Of a stretch of 15,918 bases of DNA, positions 1-6,485 are shown in pieces. The stretch is from contig JAPJRA010000023.1 in the NCBI GenBank assembly GCA_030824835.1, positions 1 to 15,918 of the forward strand, written 5' to 3'. The translations under genes and the position numbers were made by a program. The notes under the pieces were generated by a model. That model saw nothing but the letters and a program-made list of their open reading frames with translations. It did not search any database and had not been told where the DNA came from. Each line of letters starts with the position of its first letter. Position 1 is the stretch's first letter. Origin of the DNA: Geminicoccaceae bacterium (GTDB lineage Bacteria; Pseudomonadota; Alphaproteobacteria; Geminicoccales; Geminicoccaceae).

Positions 1-51
1 TTCATCACCGGCTCGACGCTCAGCGCCAATGGCGGCCAGTACATGGCCTGA
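1..51 (+). CDS. C-terminal end of a PhaB-like acetoacetyl-CoA reductase (partial)
   Basis: The first 16 codons read as the end of a short-chain dehydrogenase and stop at TGA 49-51. The last residues have the ITGSTLSANGGQYM pattern, which is characteristic of NADPH-dependent acetoacetyl-CoA reductases (PhaB/FabG-like) of the polyhydroxybutyrate pathway. In that family the ITG...NGGQYM tail packs near the cofactor and substrate pocket. The catalytic Ser-Tyr-Lys and the Rossmann fold lie outside the window, so the exact substrate cannot be confirmed. The gene converges on the degenerate GGDEF gene and ends just before a strong hairpin. A FabG-type 3-oxoacyl-ACP reductase is the alternative, although the GGQYM ending favours PhaB. 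Confidence 0.7.
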   Translation, partial: FITGSTLSANGGQYMA

Positions 52-57
52 GCGGAC

Positions 58-82
58 CGGCGCGCCGTCAGGCGGCGCGCCG
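58..82. terminator. Perfect 10-bp GC hairpin between convergent genes, possible bidirectional terminator
   Basis: CGGCGCGCCG occurs at 58-67 and again at 73-82. Each copy is its own reverse complement, so together they form a perfect 10-bp stem with the 5-nt loop TCAGG. The stop codon of the leftward GGDEF-like gene (68-70 on the minus strand) lies in the loop. The stop of the rightward reductase lies 7 nt before the left arm. There is no T-tract on either side, so classical intrinsic termination is uncertain. The position between two convergent genes is what suggests a shared terminator or mRNA 3'-end stabiliser. Confidence 0.5.
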
Positions 83-1348
83 CAACCTTGCAAGATCTCG
101 AAAGAGCCGCTCGATCCGCTGCATCGGCTCACCGTGGAGGGGCAGGCCCTCGGCCTCGACCGTCAGTCGGCATGTCGGGACCCGGCCGCTGGCCAGGCGG
201 TGCTGCAGCCGCTCGCGCATGAGCTCGATCTGGATCGCTCCCGCGGAAGAAACGACAACGACGAACCGACCTGCACCGAGATAGGCAGCGAGGTCATCTG
301 GCCGTGTGATGCCGGCCAAATGCCGGCCAAGCTCGGCCAGTGCCAAATTGCCGCCCGCATAGCCGGCCTCGGCATTGATTTCACGCAGATTGTTGAGTTG
401 GATGCCGATCAGGGCCGGTGACCGGTCGTGCCGTTCGAGCGAGACATAGTCGAACAGCAGCCCTGCGTTATAGAGCCCGGTCAGTGAGTCCAGCACGAGA
501 TTCGGGGCGTGTGCTTGCGGTGGCAGGCGCAGCCATCGGCGCAGGCTCGCCATCCGCAACGCCAAGCGCAAACGCGTGCGGATCAGCTCTGGCGGTGCCG
601 GCAGCGGCAGCATATCAATGGGCTGCGGCAGCGGGTCCGGCTCTGACGGACCGTGATAGGCCGCCAGGACCGTGGGCGAACCTAAGGGTGTGTGAGCATC
701 CTCGATCGCTGCCATCGTCATGGCCAGATCGCCCGGTCGTGTCACCAGCAGCACGTCAGGGGGGCTCACCGCCAGGGATGCACGCAGTATCTTTGGGGTC
801 TCGACATAGGTGATCAGGACAGCCGGCAGGGCGTTGGTCAGCTGGGCTCGCGACGCGCTGGCGTCGCCAAGCACACAGACACTCGGTACCGGCTCCGGGG
901 CACGGTGCGGCCAGCGGAAATCATAGCGTCCTGCTTGGTAGCTTGCGAACAGTCGGGTTCGGGCTCGGCGTTCGCGTTCGAGGGCCGCGAGGTCGGCCAG
1001 CCTTTCGAGACGGCGCAGCAGGTCGCTCTCGTCGAGCGGAACGGTCAGGATGTCATCGGCCGCCAATGAGGCGGCCAGCATCATGGCCCTGGGAGCGTGC
1101 TCTCGGCACAGGGCCAGTACAGACCGTCCTGCCGCATGCCATGCCTCGACCAGCAGCCGTGGCAGCGCAGATGCGCCGCCATCGATCTCGACCACGAGAA
1201 TGGCCTCCAGGGCGTCGGCAGCAGCTGCAGGGTTGTCACTTGCCGTCGACCGTCGGCAGGCAATCTGCCGACCCTCCAGGCAGACCTGCAGGTCGCTCAG
1301 TCCGCCGGCATGCACCTCAAGCAGATAACAACCCCATCCCTGCCGCAT
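68..1348 (-). CDS. PleD-like protein with degenerate GGDEF domain, likely c-di-GMP receptor
   Basis: This is a 426-residue soluble protein. Residues about 45-125 and 155-270 look like two receiver-type alpha/beta domains without an obvious phospho-acceptor Asp. They are followed by a GGDEF fold that opens with DSLTGLYN (287-294), giving a PleD-like REC-REC-GGDEF order. The active site is destroyed: the signature is GAGRF (358-362), and the DxDxFKxxND...GHxxGD segment reads QLNNLREINAEAGYAGGN, so the metal-binding Asp is lost. The inhibitory-site motif RxxD is present as RPDD (349-352), exactly five residues before the signature as in active cyclases. It is therefore probably not a diguanylate cyclase but may bind c-di-GMP, by analogy with PelD. 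The start is ATG 1348, preceded by a G7 run as Shine-Dalgarno. It lies 55 bp behind upp on the same strand. Confidence 0.75.
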   Translation of the reverse strand: MRQGWGCYLLEVHAGGLSDLQVCLEGRQIACRRSTASDNPAAAADALEAILVVEIDGGASALPRLLVEAWHAAGRSVLALCREHAPRAMMLAASLAADDILTVPLDESDLLRRLERLADLAALERERRARTRLFASYQAGRYDFRWPHRAPEPVPSVCVLGDASASRAQLTNALPAVLITYVETPKILRASLAVSPPDVLLVTRPGDLAMTMAAIEDAHTPLGSPTVLAAYHGPSEPDPLPQPIDMLPLPAPPELIRTRLRLALRMASLRRWLRLPPQAHAPNLVLDSLTGLYNAGLLFDYVSLERHDRSPALIGIQLNNLREINAEAGYAGGNLALAELGRHLAGITRPDDLAAYLGAGRFVVVVSSAGAIQIELMRERLQHRLASGRVPTCRLTVEAEGLPLHGEPMQRIERLFRDLARLRRAA

Positions 1349-1403
1349 GACGGCCCCCCCATTTCGGACGGCGTCAGGCTAGCGCGGCTTGGTTAACGGG
1401 CCG

Positions 1404-2033
1404 TCAACGGGTCCCGTAAATCCGATCGCCGGCGTCACCCAGACCCGGCAGGATGTAACCATGATCGTTCAGCCCCTCGTCCACCGCGGCCGTGAACACC
1501 GGCACGTCCGGATGGGCGGCGCCGATCCGGGCGATGCCCTCGGGTGCGGCCAGAAGACAGGCGAACTTGATGTCCTTCACCCCGTCCCGCTTGATGCGGT
1601 CGACCGCGGCCACGGCGGAGTTTGCCGTCGCCAGCATCGGATCAACGACGATCACCGGCCGGTCCGCGATGTCGACGGGCACCTTGTAGTAATATTCGAC
1701 CGGCTGCAGAGTCGTCGGATCGCGGTAAAGGCCGATATGGCCGACCCGGGCCGACGGCATCAGGTCGAGCATGCCGTCGAGCAGGCCGTTGCCGGCTCGC
1801 AGGATCGAGATCAGGCATACCTTCTTGCCCTCGAGCAGCGGCGCCCGCATCGGCAGCAGCGGCGTTTGGATGTCGGTCGTGGTCAGTTTCAGGTCACGCG
1901 TGATCTCGTAACCGATCAAGAGCGCCACCTCGCGGACCAAGCGGCGGAACTCCGCGACCGGAGTCTGCTGCATCCGCATCAGGGTCAGCTTATGCTGGAC
2001 CAGCGGGTGGTCGACGACGACGAGATTGGACAT
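1404..2033 (-). CDS. upp: Uracil phosphoribosyltransferase
   Basis: This 209-residue enzyme matches the usual Upp length. It makes UMP and pyrophosphate from uracil and PRPP in cytoplasmic pyrimidine salvage. Clear family motifs are [13 protein letters not shown] (75-87), HIGLYRD (99-105), the PRPP loop [10 protein letters not shown] (131-140) and the C-terminal uracil-binding [12 protein letters not shown] (197-208). The PRPP loop is odd: the residue after ATx-T is Ala (A137), where the family normally has Gly (ATGGS or ATGNS). The start ATG 2033 gives the conventional N-terminus with [13 protein letters not shown] see no strong Shine-Dalgarno. It is divergent from the TrpF-like gene across 96 bp, and the degenerate GGDEF gene follows it on the same strand after 55 bp. 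Confidence 0.95.
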   Translation of the reverse strand: MSNLVVVDHPLVQHKLTLMRMQQTPVAEFRRLVREVALLIGYEITRDLKLTTTDIQTPLLPMRAPLLEGKKVCLISILRAGNGLLDGMLDLMPSARVGHIGLYRDPTTLQPVEYYYKVPVDIADRPVIVVDPMLATANSAVAAVDRIKRDGVKDIKFACLLAAPEGIARIGAAHPDVPVFTAAVDEGLNDHGYILPGLGDAGDRIYGTR

Positions 2034-2096
2034 CAGGCTGTACCGTTGTGTTCGAGGCGCGAAGCAGGCTTAAAGGAGCGCCATCCAGCTGACAAT

Positions 2097-2114
2097 CGCG
2101 GGTCCGAGCCCGCG
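2097..2114 (+). promoter_or_regulatory. Hairpin in the leader of the TrpF-like gene, abutting its ribosome binding site
   Basis: CGCGGG (2097-2102) and CCCGCG (2109-2114) form a perfect 6-bp GC stem with the 6-nt loop TCCGAG. The 3' arm overlaps the first G of the Shine-Dalgarno run at 2114-2121. The element could limit ribosome access to the TTG start or simply mark the leader. There is no downstream T-tract, so I do not call it a terminator. Function is inferred from position only. Confidence 0.3.
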
Positions 2115-2121
2115 GGAAAGG
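2114..2121 (+). promoter_or_regulatory. Ribosome binding site that supports the TTG start at 2130
   Basis: GGGAAAGG ends 8 nt before TTG 2130. The reading frame stays open far upstream through the antisense of upp and contains no ATG or GTG near the start of TrpF homology. This purine-rich run and the homology (RTRVKVC...) therefore fix the start at TTG. Confidence 0.6.
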
Positions 2122-2129
2122 CGCCAGCA

Positions 2130-2783
2130 TTGCGAACGCGGGTCAAGGTCTGCTGCATCACGACAACCGAGGCGGCGCAGCTGGCCGTGCGTTACGGTGC
2201 CGATGCGCTGGGGCTCGTCGGCCCCATGCCGAGCGGGACCGGGATCATCGGCCTGGAGACGGCGCGCCATTTGGCGGCGAGCGTGCCACCCGCGGTGGCG
2301 AGCTTTCTTCTCAGCTCTGCGACGGCGCCCGAGCAACTGCTGGCCGAAGCGCGGCACGTGGCCCCTACCGCGCTGCAGATCGTGGATGCGGTCGATCCTC
2401 GCACCTATGCGCTGTTGCGGCAGGAGCTGCCGGCGCTGCGGATCGTCCAGGTGGTCCATGTCACCGGCGAGCGGACGATCGACGAGGCCATGGCCCTGGC
2501 GAGCCAGGTCGACGCACTGCTGCTCGACAGCGGCGAGCCCGATGCGCCCGTCCGGCTGCTGGGCGGCACGGGGCGCGTCCACGATTGGGCGATCAGCCGG
2601 CGGATCGTCGCCACCATGCCGATACCCGTGTTCTTGGCGGGCGGCCTGACGCCCGACAACGTCGTCGCGGCCATTCGCACCGTACGGCCCTTCGGCGTCG
2701 ATCTCTGCACTGGCCTGCGGACGGAGGGCAGGCTTGACGAGCGCAAGCTCGCCGCCTTCATGCGGGCGGTCGGTAGCGCCTGA
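2130..2783 (+). CDS. Divergent phosphoribosylanthranilate isomerase (TrpF-like) protein
   Basis: The protein has 217 residues, the usual TrpF length, and a (beta/alpha)8 barrel pattern. Family anchors are VKVCCIT (5-11) with the catalytic-position Cys8, GADALGLV (23-30), LLLDS (130-134) with the catalytic-position Asp133, GGTGRVHDW (145-153) and the phosphate-binding LAGGLTPDNV (169-178). TrpF converts N-(5-phosphoribosyl)anthranilate to CdRP in tryptophan synthesis. Several positions usually conserved are changed. The Gly after the catalytic Cys is Cys. The SPR segment reads PSGTG without Arg. LQLHG reads LQIVD without His. The terminal SGVE reads TGLR. There is no other trp gene nearby, and upp and a pentulose kinase flank it. 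It may be a second, weakly conserved TrpF or a barrel enzyme with another phosphoribosyl substrate. The start is TTG with a good Shine-Dalgarno. It converges on the kinase gene with 4 bp between stops. Confidence 0.75.
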   Translation: MRTRVKVCCITTTEAAQLAVRYGADALGLVGPMPSGTGIIGLETARHLAASVPPAVASFLLSSATAPEQLLAEARHVAPTALQIVDAVDPRTYALLRQELPALRIVQVVHVTGERTIDEAMALASQVDALLLDSGEPDAPVRLLGGTGRVHDWAISRRIVATMPIPVFLAGGLTPDNVVAAIRTVRPFGVDLCTGLRTEGRLDERKLAAFMRAVGSA

Positions 2784-2787
2784 CCCT

Positions 2788-4383
2788 TCAGCCCGACGCG
2801 GCGGCCAGGCGCTCCAGCTCCCGCCGATGCTCGTGCATCCGTAGGAACACCGCGTGGTCGCGATCGAAGCCCGCCCGTCGATCCGGGTTCGATTCGCGTA
2901 CAGAGGCCGTCCGCGCCATGGCGGCGGCGGCAGCCGCCAGCGAGGGTTGCAGGCCCGCTGCCACGGCGCCGGTCATGGCTGAGCCCAGCAGCACCGCATC
3001 CTCGGCGGGCGCCATGACCTTGCAGCCGGTCGTATCGGCATAGAGCTCCATGAGCAGTGGGTTCTTGGTGTGTCCGCCTGCCACATGCAGCGTGTCGATT
3101 CGCCAGCCACGGGCATTCAATGCCTCGAGTATGTGGCGCGTGCCCAGGGCGATGGCGACCGCGGTGCGGTAATAGACCCGCGCCAACGCGTCGAGCGAGC
3201 TGTCGAGCTTCAGCCCGCTGATGACCCCCGTGGCATGCGGATCGGCCAGTGGCGACCGGTTGCCATGAAAATCCGGCAGGACGTGCAGGCCATGCGCGAA
3301 GGCCGGGCCTTCCTGCGCGCGCAACTGGCTGATCCGAGCCACCAGCGCCGCGTGGGGGTTGCCCTCGAGCTCGCGCGAGGCCGCATGCAGTGCCACGATA
3401 TGGTCCAGGAGCGCCCCGGACGCCGACTGACCCGCCTCGTCCAACCACAGCCCCGGCAGCACGGCACCGAGATAGGGACCCCACACGCCCGGTACCGGGC
3501 GCGGCACCGTCGACAGCGCCATGTGACAGGTCGAGGTGCCGGCGATCATTGCGATCTGGCGGTCCAAGGCGTCGGCGCCCGCCGCGGCTGCGGCGCCGAG
3601 CACGCCCAAGGCGCCGGCATGGGCGTCGATCAGGCCGACCGCCACGCGGCAGCCCGTGGTGAGGCCAAGCTCATGCGCGGCCACTGCCGTGAGCGGGCCG
3701 AGGTCGCTGGCGATGGGCGATGCCCGCTCCGGCAGGCCGCCCTGGTCCAGCAGGTCCGGCACGCCCATGGCGGCGAGAAAGTCCGCCTGCCAGCCCGGTT
3801 GCTTGTGCGCCAGATAGGTCCACTTGCAGGTCAGCGTGCATTCGGAGCGGAGCGTGCTGCCACTGGCGCGCCAGGTCAGATAGTCGGCGAGATCCAGGAA
3901 GAGCCCGGCCTTTGCCCAAGCCTCGGGCAGATGCCGCTTGAGCCACATCAGCTTGGGGAGCTCCATCTCTGGCGACATGACGCCGCCGACATGGTCCAGC
4001 ACAGGGTGGCCGCTGCGTGTGCAGGCTTCGGCCTCGTCCACGGCCCGGTGATCGAGCCAGACGATCGTGTCCCACTCGTCGCTGCCGGTTGATGATATGG
4101 ACACTGACTGGCCGGCCGTATCGCGCACCACGAGGGAGCAGGTGGCATCGAAGCCGATGCCGTGGATCGCGCCAGGGTCGGCACCGGCTGCAGCGACAGC
4201 CTTGCGGGTCACCTCGCAGATGGCCTGCCAGATCTCCTCCGAGCTCTGCTCGGCATGGTGCGGTTGCGGCCGGTGAAGGCGGATGGGGCGCTCGGCCCGC
4301 CCCAGGCAATGCCCGGCAGGGTCGAACACACCGGCACGGGCGCTGCCGGTGCCGACATCGACGCCGATGACCAGACCTTCCAT
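2788..4383 (-). CDS. FGGY-family pentulose kinase, probably D-ribulokinase
   Basis: This 531-residue cytoplasmic sugar kinase has the two-lobed FGGY (hexokinase/actin) fold. Visible motifs are the N-terminal phosphate loop DVGTGSARAG (9-18), GIGFDATCSLVV (75-86), WLDHRA (109-114), the catalytic-base segment GLIDAHAGALG (250-260, Asp253), GTSTCH (282-287) and the C-terminal adenosine segment GGHTKNPLLMELYAD (436-450). The TCSLVV and DAHAG context and the length match the pentulose-kinase subgroup that includes human FGGY, which phosphorylates D-ribulose to ribulose 5-phosphate. AraB (L-ribulose) and xylulokinase fit less well. The start ATG 4383 is preceded by GGGAGAA at 4388-4394 on the minus strand. 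No transporter or dehydrogenase for pentoses or pentitols lies in the window, so the natural substrate source is unknown. Confidence 0.88.
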   Translation of the reverse strand: MEGLVIGVDVGTGSARAGVFDPAGHCLGRAERPIRLHRPQPHHAEQSSEEIWQAICEVTRKAVAAAGADPGAIHGIGFDATCSLVVRDTAGQSVSISSTGSDEWDTIVWLDHRAVDEAEACTRSGHPVLDHVGGVMSPEMELPKLMWLKRHLPEAWAKAGLFLDLADYLTWRASGSTLRSECTLTCKWTYLAHKQPGWQADFLAAMGVPDLLDQGGLPERASPIASDLGPLTAVAAHELGLTTGCRVAVGLIDAHAGALGVLGAAAAAGADALDRQIAMIAGTSTCHMALSTVPRPVPGVWGPYLGAVLPGLWLDEAGQSASGALLDHIVALHAASRELEGNPHAALVARISQLRAQEGPAFAHGLHVLPDFHGNRSPLADPHATGVISGLKLDSSLDALARVYYRTAVAIALGTRHILEALNARGWRIDTLHVAGGHTKNPLLMELYADTTGCKVMAPAEDAVLLGSAMTGAVAAGLQPSLAAAAAAMARTASVRESNPDRRAGFDRDHAVFLRMHEHRRELERLAAASG

Positions 4384-4671
4384 GTCGTTCTCCCTGATCG
4401 TTCATTCCACGAAGGCGTGCGCGGACTTCTACCGCTCGCGACGCCTCTTGGCGCCATGACGTGCCGTCGACGAGGATACTATTCAGCAGCGGACCTCTGG
4501 TCGAGTTTGGCAGTGGTTCACCAACGATCGCGGGAGACCGTCTGCACGGCTGTGATGGGCCTGCACCATCCGACGCCGATCGATGTCCGCGGCTCGTTAC
4601 CGTCTTGCTGTGTGGCCGGGCAGTGCGGTTACTGTGAACAATTGGGCCGATATCAAAAAGGCGAGATTCCA
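4384..4671. other. Largest intergenic region, between divergent kinase and mipA-type genes
   Basis: These 288 bp hold no supported gene; the open frame continuing upstream of 4672 is antisense to the kinase. The left edge carries the kinase Shine-Dalgarno (minus strand, 4388-4394). The right edge carries AAAAAGGCGAG before ATG 4672. One possible sigma-70-like pair on the plus strand is TTGCTG (4605-4610) with TTACTG (4629-4634) at an 18-bp spacing, which is weak. I see no convincing operator palindrome. Both divergent promoters must lie here. Confidence 0.5.
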
Positions 4672-5496
4672 ATGCGTCGATCCACGATTGCCATGGCGGC
4701 CATGGCCATCACACTGTCTAACGCCGCCGTGGCGCAGGACGTGCCCATCCCGTCGATCGAGGACCCGCAGCAGCCCGAGGCAGGCCGTACGCGGTGGACA
4801 TTGGGCCTCGGTGCCGGCGTGGTTCCCCAATATCAGGGTGCTAGCGACTATCAGGCGGTGCCGCTGCTGCAGATCCGGGCGCAGGATCTCTATCATCCCG
4901 ATACCTACGCCCAGCTGTTCACCAACACCTTCACGTCGAACCTCATTTCCGATGCCGGCTTCCAGCTCGGGCCCATGGTGCAGTATCTCCCGAAGCGCGG
5001 CAGCGTCGACGACAACGAGGTGGACGATCTGCAGAATGTCGATCCGTCCCTGATGCTAGGCGCGGTCGTCGGCTACGATTTCAAGCTCGGCGAGCGACAG
5101 GGGATCCTGGTCCAGGGTTTGGGACGCCAGGATGTCGCCAACGGCAACGGGTTCCTGGGCACGTTGCGCACGACCTATCGGCAGCCATTCGCGCAGCGCT
5201 GGTTCATGACCGCCGGCGTCGAGACGACGTGGGCGAGCTCCGACTACATGGAGGCCTATTTCGGTGTCGACGGGCGCGATTCGGCGCGCAGCGGCCTGAA
5301 GGAGTACGACGCCAACAGCGGGTTCAAGGATGTCGGCGCCACCCTGACCTTGAGCTATGCGCTGAGCGAGCATTGGGGCCTCACGGGCATCGCCGCCTAC
5401 CGCTTGCTGGTCGGGGATGCCGGCGACAGCCCGATCACCAAGAATGGCGACGAGAACCAGGTCTATGGCGGCCTGCTGGTGAACTACCGCTTCTGA
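4672..5496 (+). CDS. MipA/OmpV family outer-membrane protein
   Basis: The protein has 274 residues with an N-terminal signal peptide: MRRS, a hydrophobic stretch, then AVA before Gln22 as a likely signal peptidase I site. The mature part alternates short amphipathic strands typical of a beta-barrel. It has the family's opening WTLGLGAGVVPQYQGASDY (about 42-60), a LGAVVGYDFKLGERQG strand pair, and a C-terminal VYGGLLVNYRF ending in Phe, the usual BAM insertion signal. MipA in E. coli is a scaffold for MltA and PBP1B, and OmpV-type members are outer-membrane proteins often linked to osmotic or antibiotic responses. Which role applies here cannot be told. ATG 4672 is the first start that leaves an intact signal peptide, with AAGGCGAG 6 nt upstream. 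It appears monocistronic and converges on the HAD gene. Confidence 0.88.
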   Translation: MRRSTIAMAAMAITLSNAAVAQDVPIPSIEDPQQPEAGRTRWTLGLGAGVVPQYQGASDYQAVPLLQIRAQDLYHPDTYAQLFTNTFTSNLISDAGFQLGPMVQYLPKRGSVDDNEVDDLQNVDPSLMLGAVVGYDFKLGERQGILVQGLGRQDVANGNGFLGTLRTTYRQPFAQRWFMTAGVETTWASSDYMEAYFGVDGRDSARSGLKEYDANSGFKDVGATLTLSYALSEHWGLTGIAAYRLLVGDAGDSPITKNGDENQVYGGLLVNYRF

Positions 5497-5521
5497 GCTG
5501 CAGGGATCTCGCGGCTGGTGC

Positions 5522-6394
5522 CTACCAGACCAGCTGCGGTGCCACCCAGTCAGGCCGGGCGTCGAACTCGCGGCACAGCCGCTCGAGCCGCGGGCCCGCT
5601 TCCGACTGCGTTCCGGGCATGAATTCCGCGGCGTGGATGCCGCCGGTCAGGAAGCAGCTGGCGATGCCGATGCCGTTGGCGCCCTTGATGTCGTGCTCCA
5701 ACGAGTCACCGACCGCGACGATCTCACTCGGCTCGAGGCCTTCCAGGGCGTCGAGACAGGCCCCGTAGATGGGCGCGTGCGGCTTGCCGACATAGAGCAC
5801 CCGGCAGCCCATGGCCTCGTACATGGCGGCAACCGTCCCCGGTGCCACGACCAGCTCACCCCCGGACGGCGCCACGCGATCGGGATTGGAGCAGACCATC
5901 GGCAGCTGCCGTACCGCGGCGCGCTCGAGCACGGCGCGATAGTGGTCGAGCGTCAGCGGCGGTATCTCGAGGCCGGTCGTGAACAGGAAATCGGCCTGCT
6001 CCGGTGCTTCCACCAGCTCGAGGCCCAGCCCCTCGACCACGCCCTGGTCGCCATTGATGGTGAACAGCAGGCAGCGCGTGCCGAGGTCGGCGAAGCCCGG
6101 CTGGTTGCGGTGCCGTAGCAGGTGCCAAGCGGCTTCCCCGGAGGTCACCACCGCGTCGAACATGGCGACGTTGAAGCCCAGCTGCGTCAGCCGGTGCCGG
6201 TTCAGGTCGGCTCGGCGGCCCGAGTTCGACAGCACCACCAGCCGCTTGTTGCGGCGCTTCAGCTCGCTCAGTGCTTCCAGTGCCGAAGGCAGCGCGCGGC
6301 GGCCGTCGTGGATCACACCCCACTGATCGAGCAGGAAGCCCTGGTAGCGGTCCGCGAAGTCGCTGATACCGTCGACGAACACGGGTGCGGTCAT
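5522..6394 (-). CDS. HAD-superfamily IIA hydrolase (NagD/pyridoxal-phosphatase-like)
   Basis: This is a 290-residue cytoplasmic phosphatase-type protein. HAD motif I is LLDQWGVIHDG (21-31), with nucleophile Asp23 and Trp25 where the classical DxD has its second Asp; the DxWG form is usual in this alphaproteobacterial IIA subgroup. Motif II is VVLSNSGRR (53-61). Motif III is GKPHAPIYGACLDAL (203-217) with Lys204. Motif IV is VAVGDSLEHDIKGANG (226-241) with Asp230 and Asp235. The IIA cap lies between motifs II and III. The substrate is not predictable; family members act on small phosphorylated metabolites. The frame is open further upstream, but ATG 6394 is chosen because homology begins there and the extension would run into the divergent dehydrogenase. 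The gene is divergent from that dehydrogenase across 91 bp. Confidence 0.85.
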   Translation of the reverse strand: MTAPVFVDGISDFADRYQGFLLDQWGVIHDGRRALPSALEALSELKRRNKRLVVLSNSGRRADLNRHRLTQLGFNVAMFDAVVTSGEAAWHLLRHRNQPGFADLGTRCLLFTINGDQGVVEGLGLELVEAPEQADFLFTTGLEIPPLTLDHYRAVLERAAVRQLPMVCSNPDRVAPSGGELVVAPGTVAAMYEAMGCRVLYVGKPHAPIYGACLDALEGLEPSEIVAVGDSLEHDIKGANGIGIASCFLTGGIHAAEFMPGTQSEAGPRLERLCREFDARPDWVAPQLVW

Positions 6395-6473
6395 GGGCTG
6401 GGCTTTCGGCGGCGGTTGCGTCTGCGCGAAGGCTAGGTAGGACAGCCGGACGGCGTAGGCAATCGGGCCTGAC

Positions 6474-6480
6474 GGGGAGA
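6474..6480 (+). promoter_or_regulatory. Strong ribosome binding site of the dehydrogenase at 6486
   Basis: GGGGAGA lies 5 nt before ATG 6486 and fixes this start. It also argues that the leftward frame across this position is not coding. Confidence 0.6.
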
Positions 6481-6485
6481 AGCCA

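Noticed and set aside
68..1348. Calling the PleD-like protein an active diguanylate cyclase
   Set aside because: The signature is GAGRF and the metal-binding Asp segment is lost, so catalysis is not supported.
1389..2129. Upstream extension of the TrpF-like frame across upp
   Set aside because: It is the complement of the well-conserved upp gene, and TrpF homology begins at TTG 2130, which has its own ribosome binding site.
3070..4092. Open frame of 340 codons on the plus strand opposite the pentulose kinase
   Set aside because: Antisense shadow; the composition is rich in Arg/Gly/Ala/His with no domain, and the kinase motifs on the other strand are intact.
5515..5528. Small inverted repeat CTGGT/ACCAG at the mipA/HAD convergent junction
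   Set aside because: A 5-bp stem without a T-tract is too weak to call a terminator.
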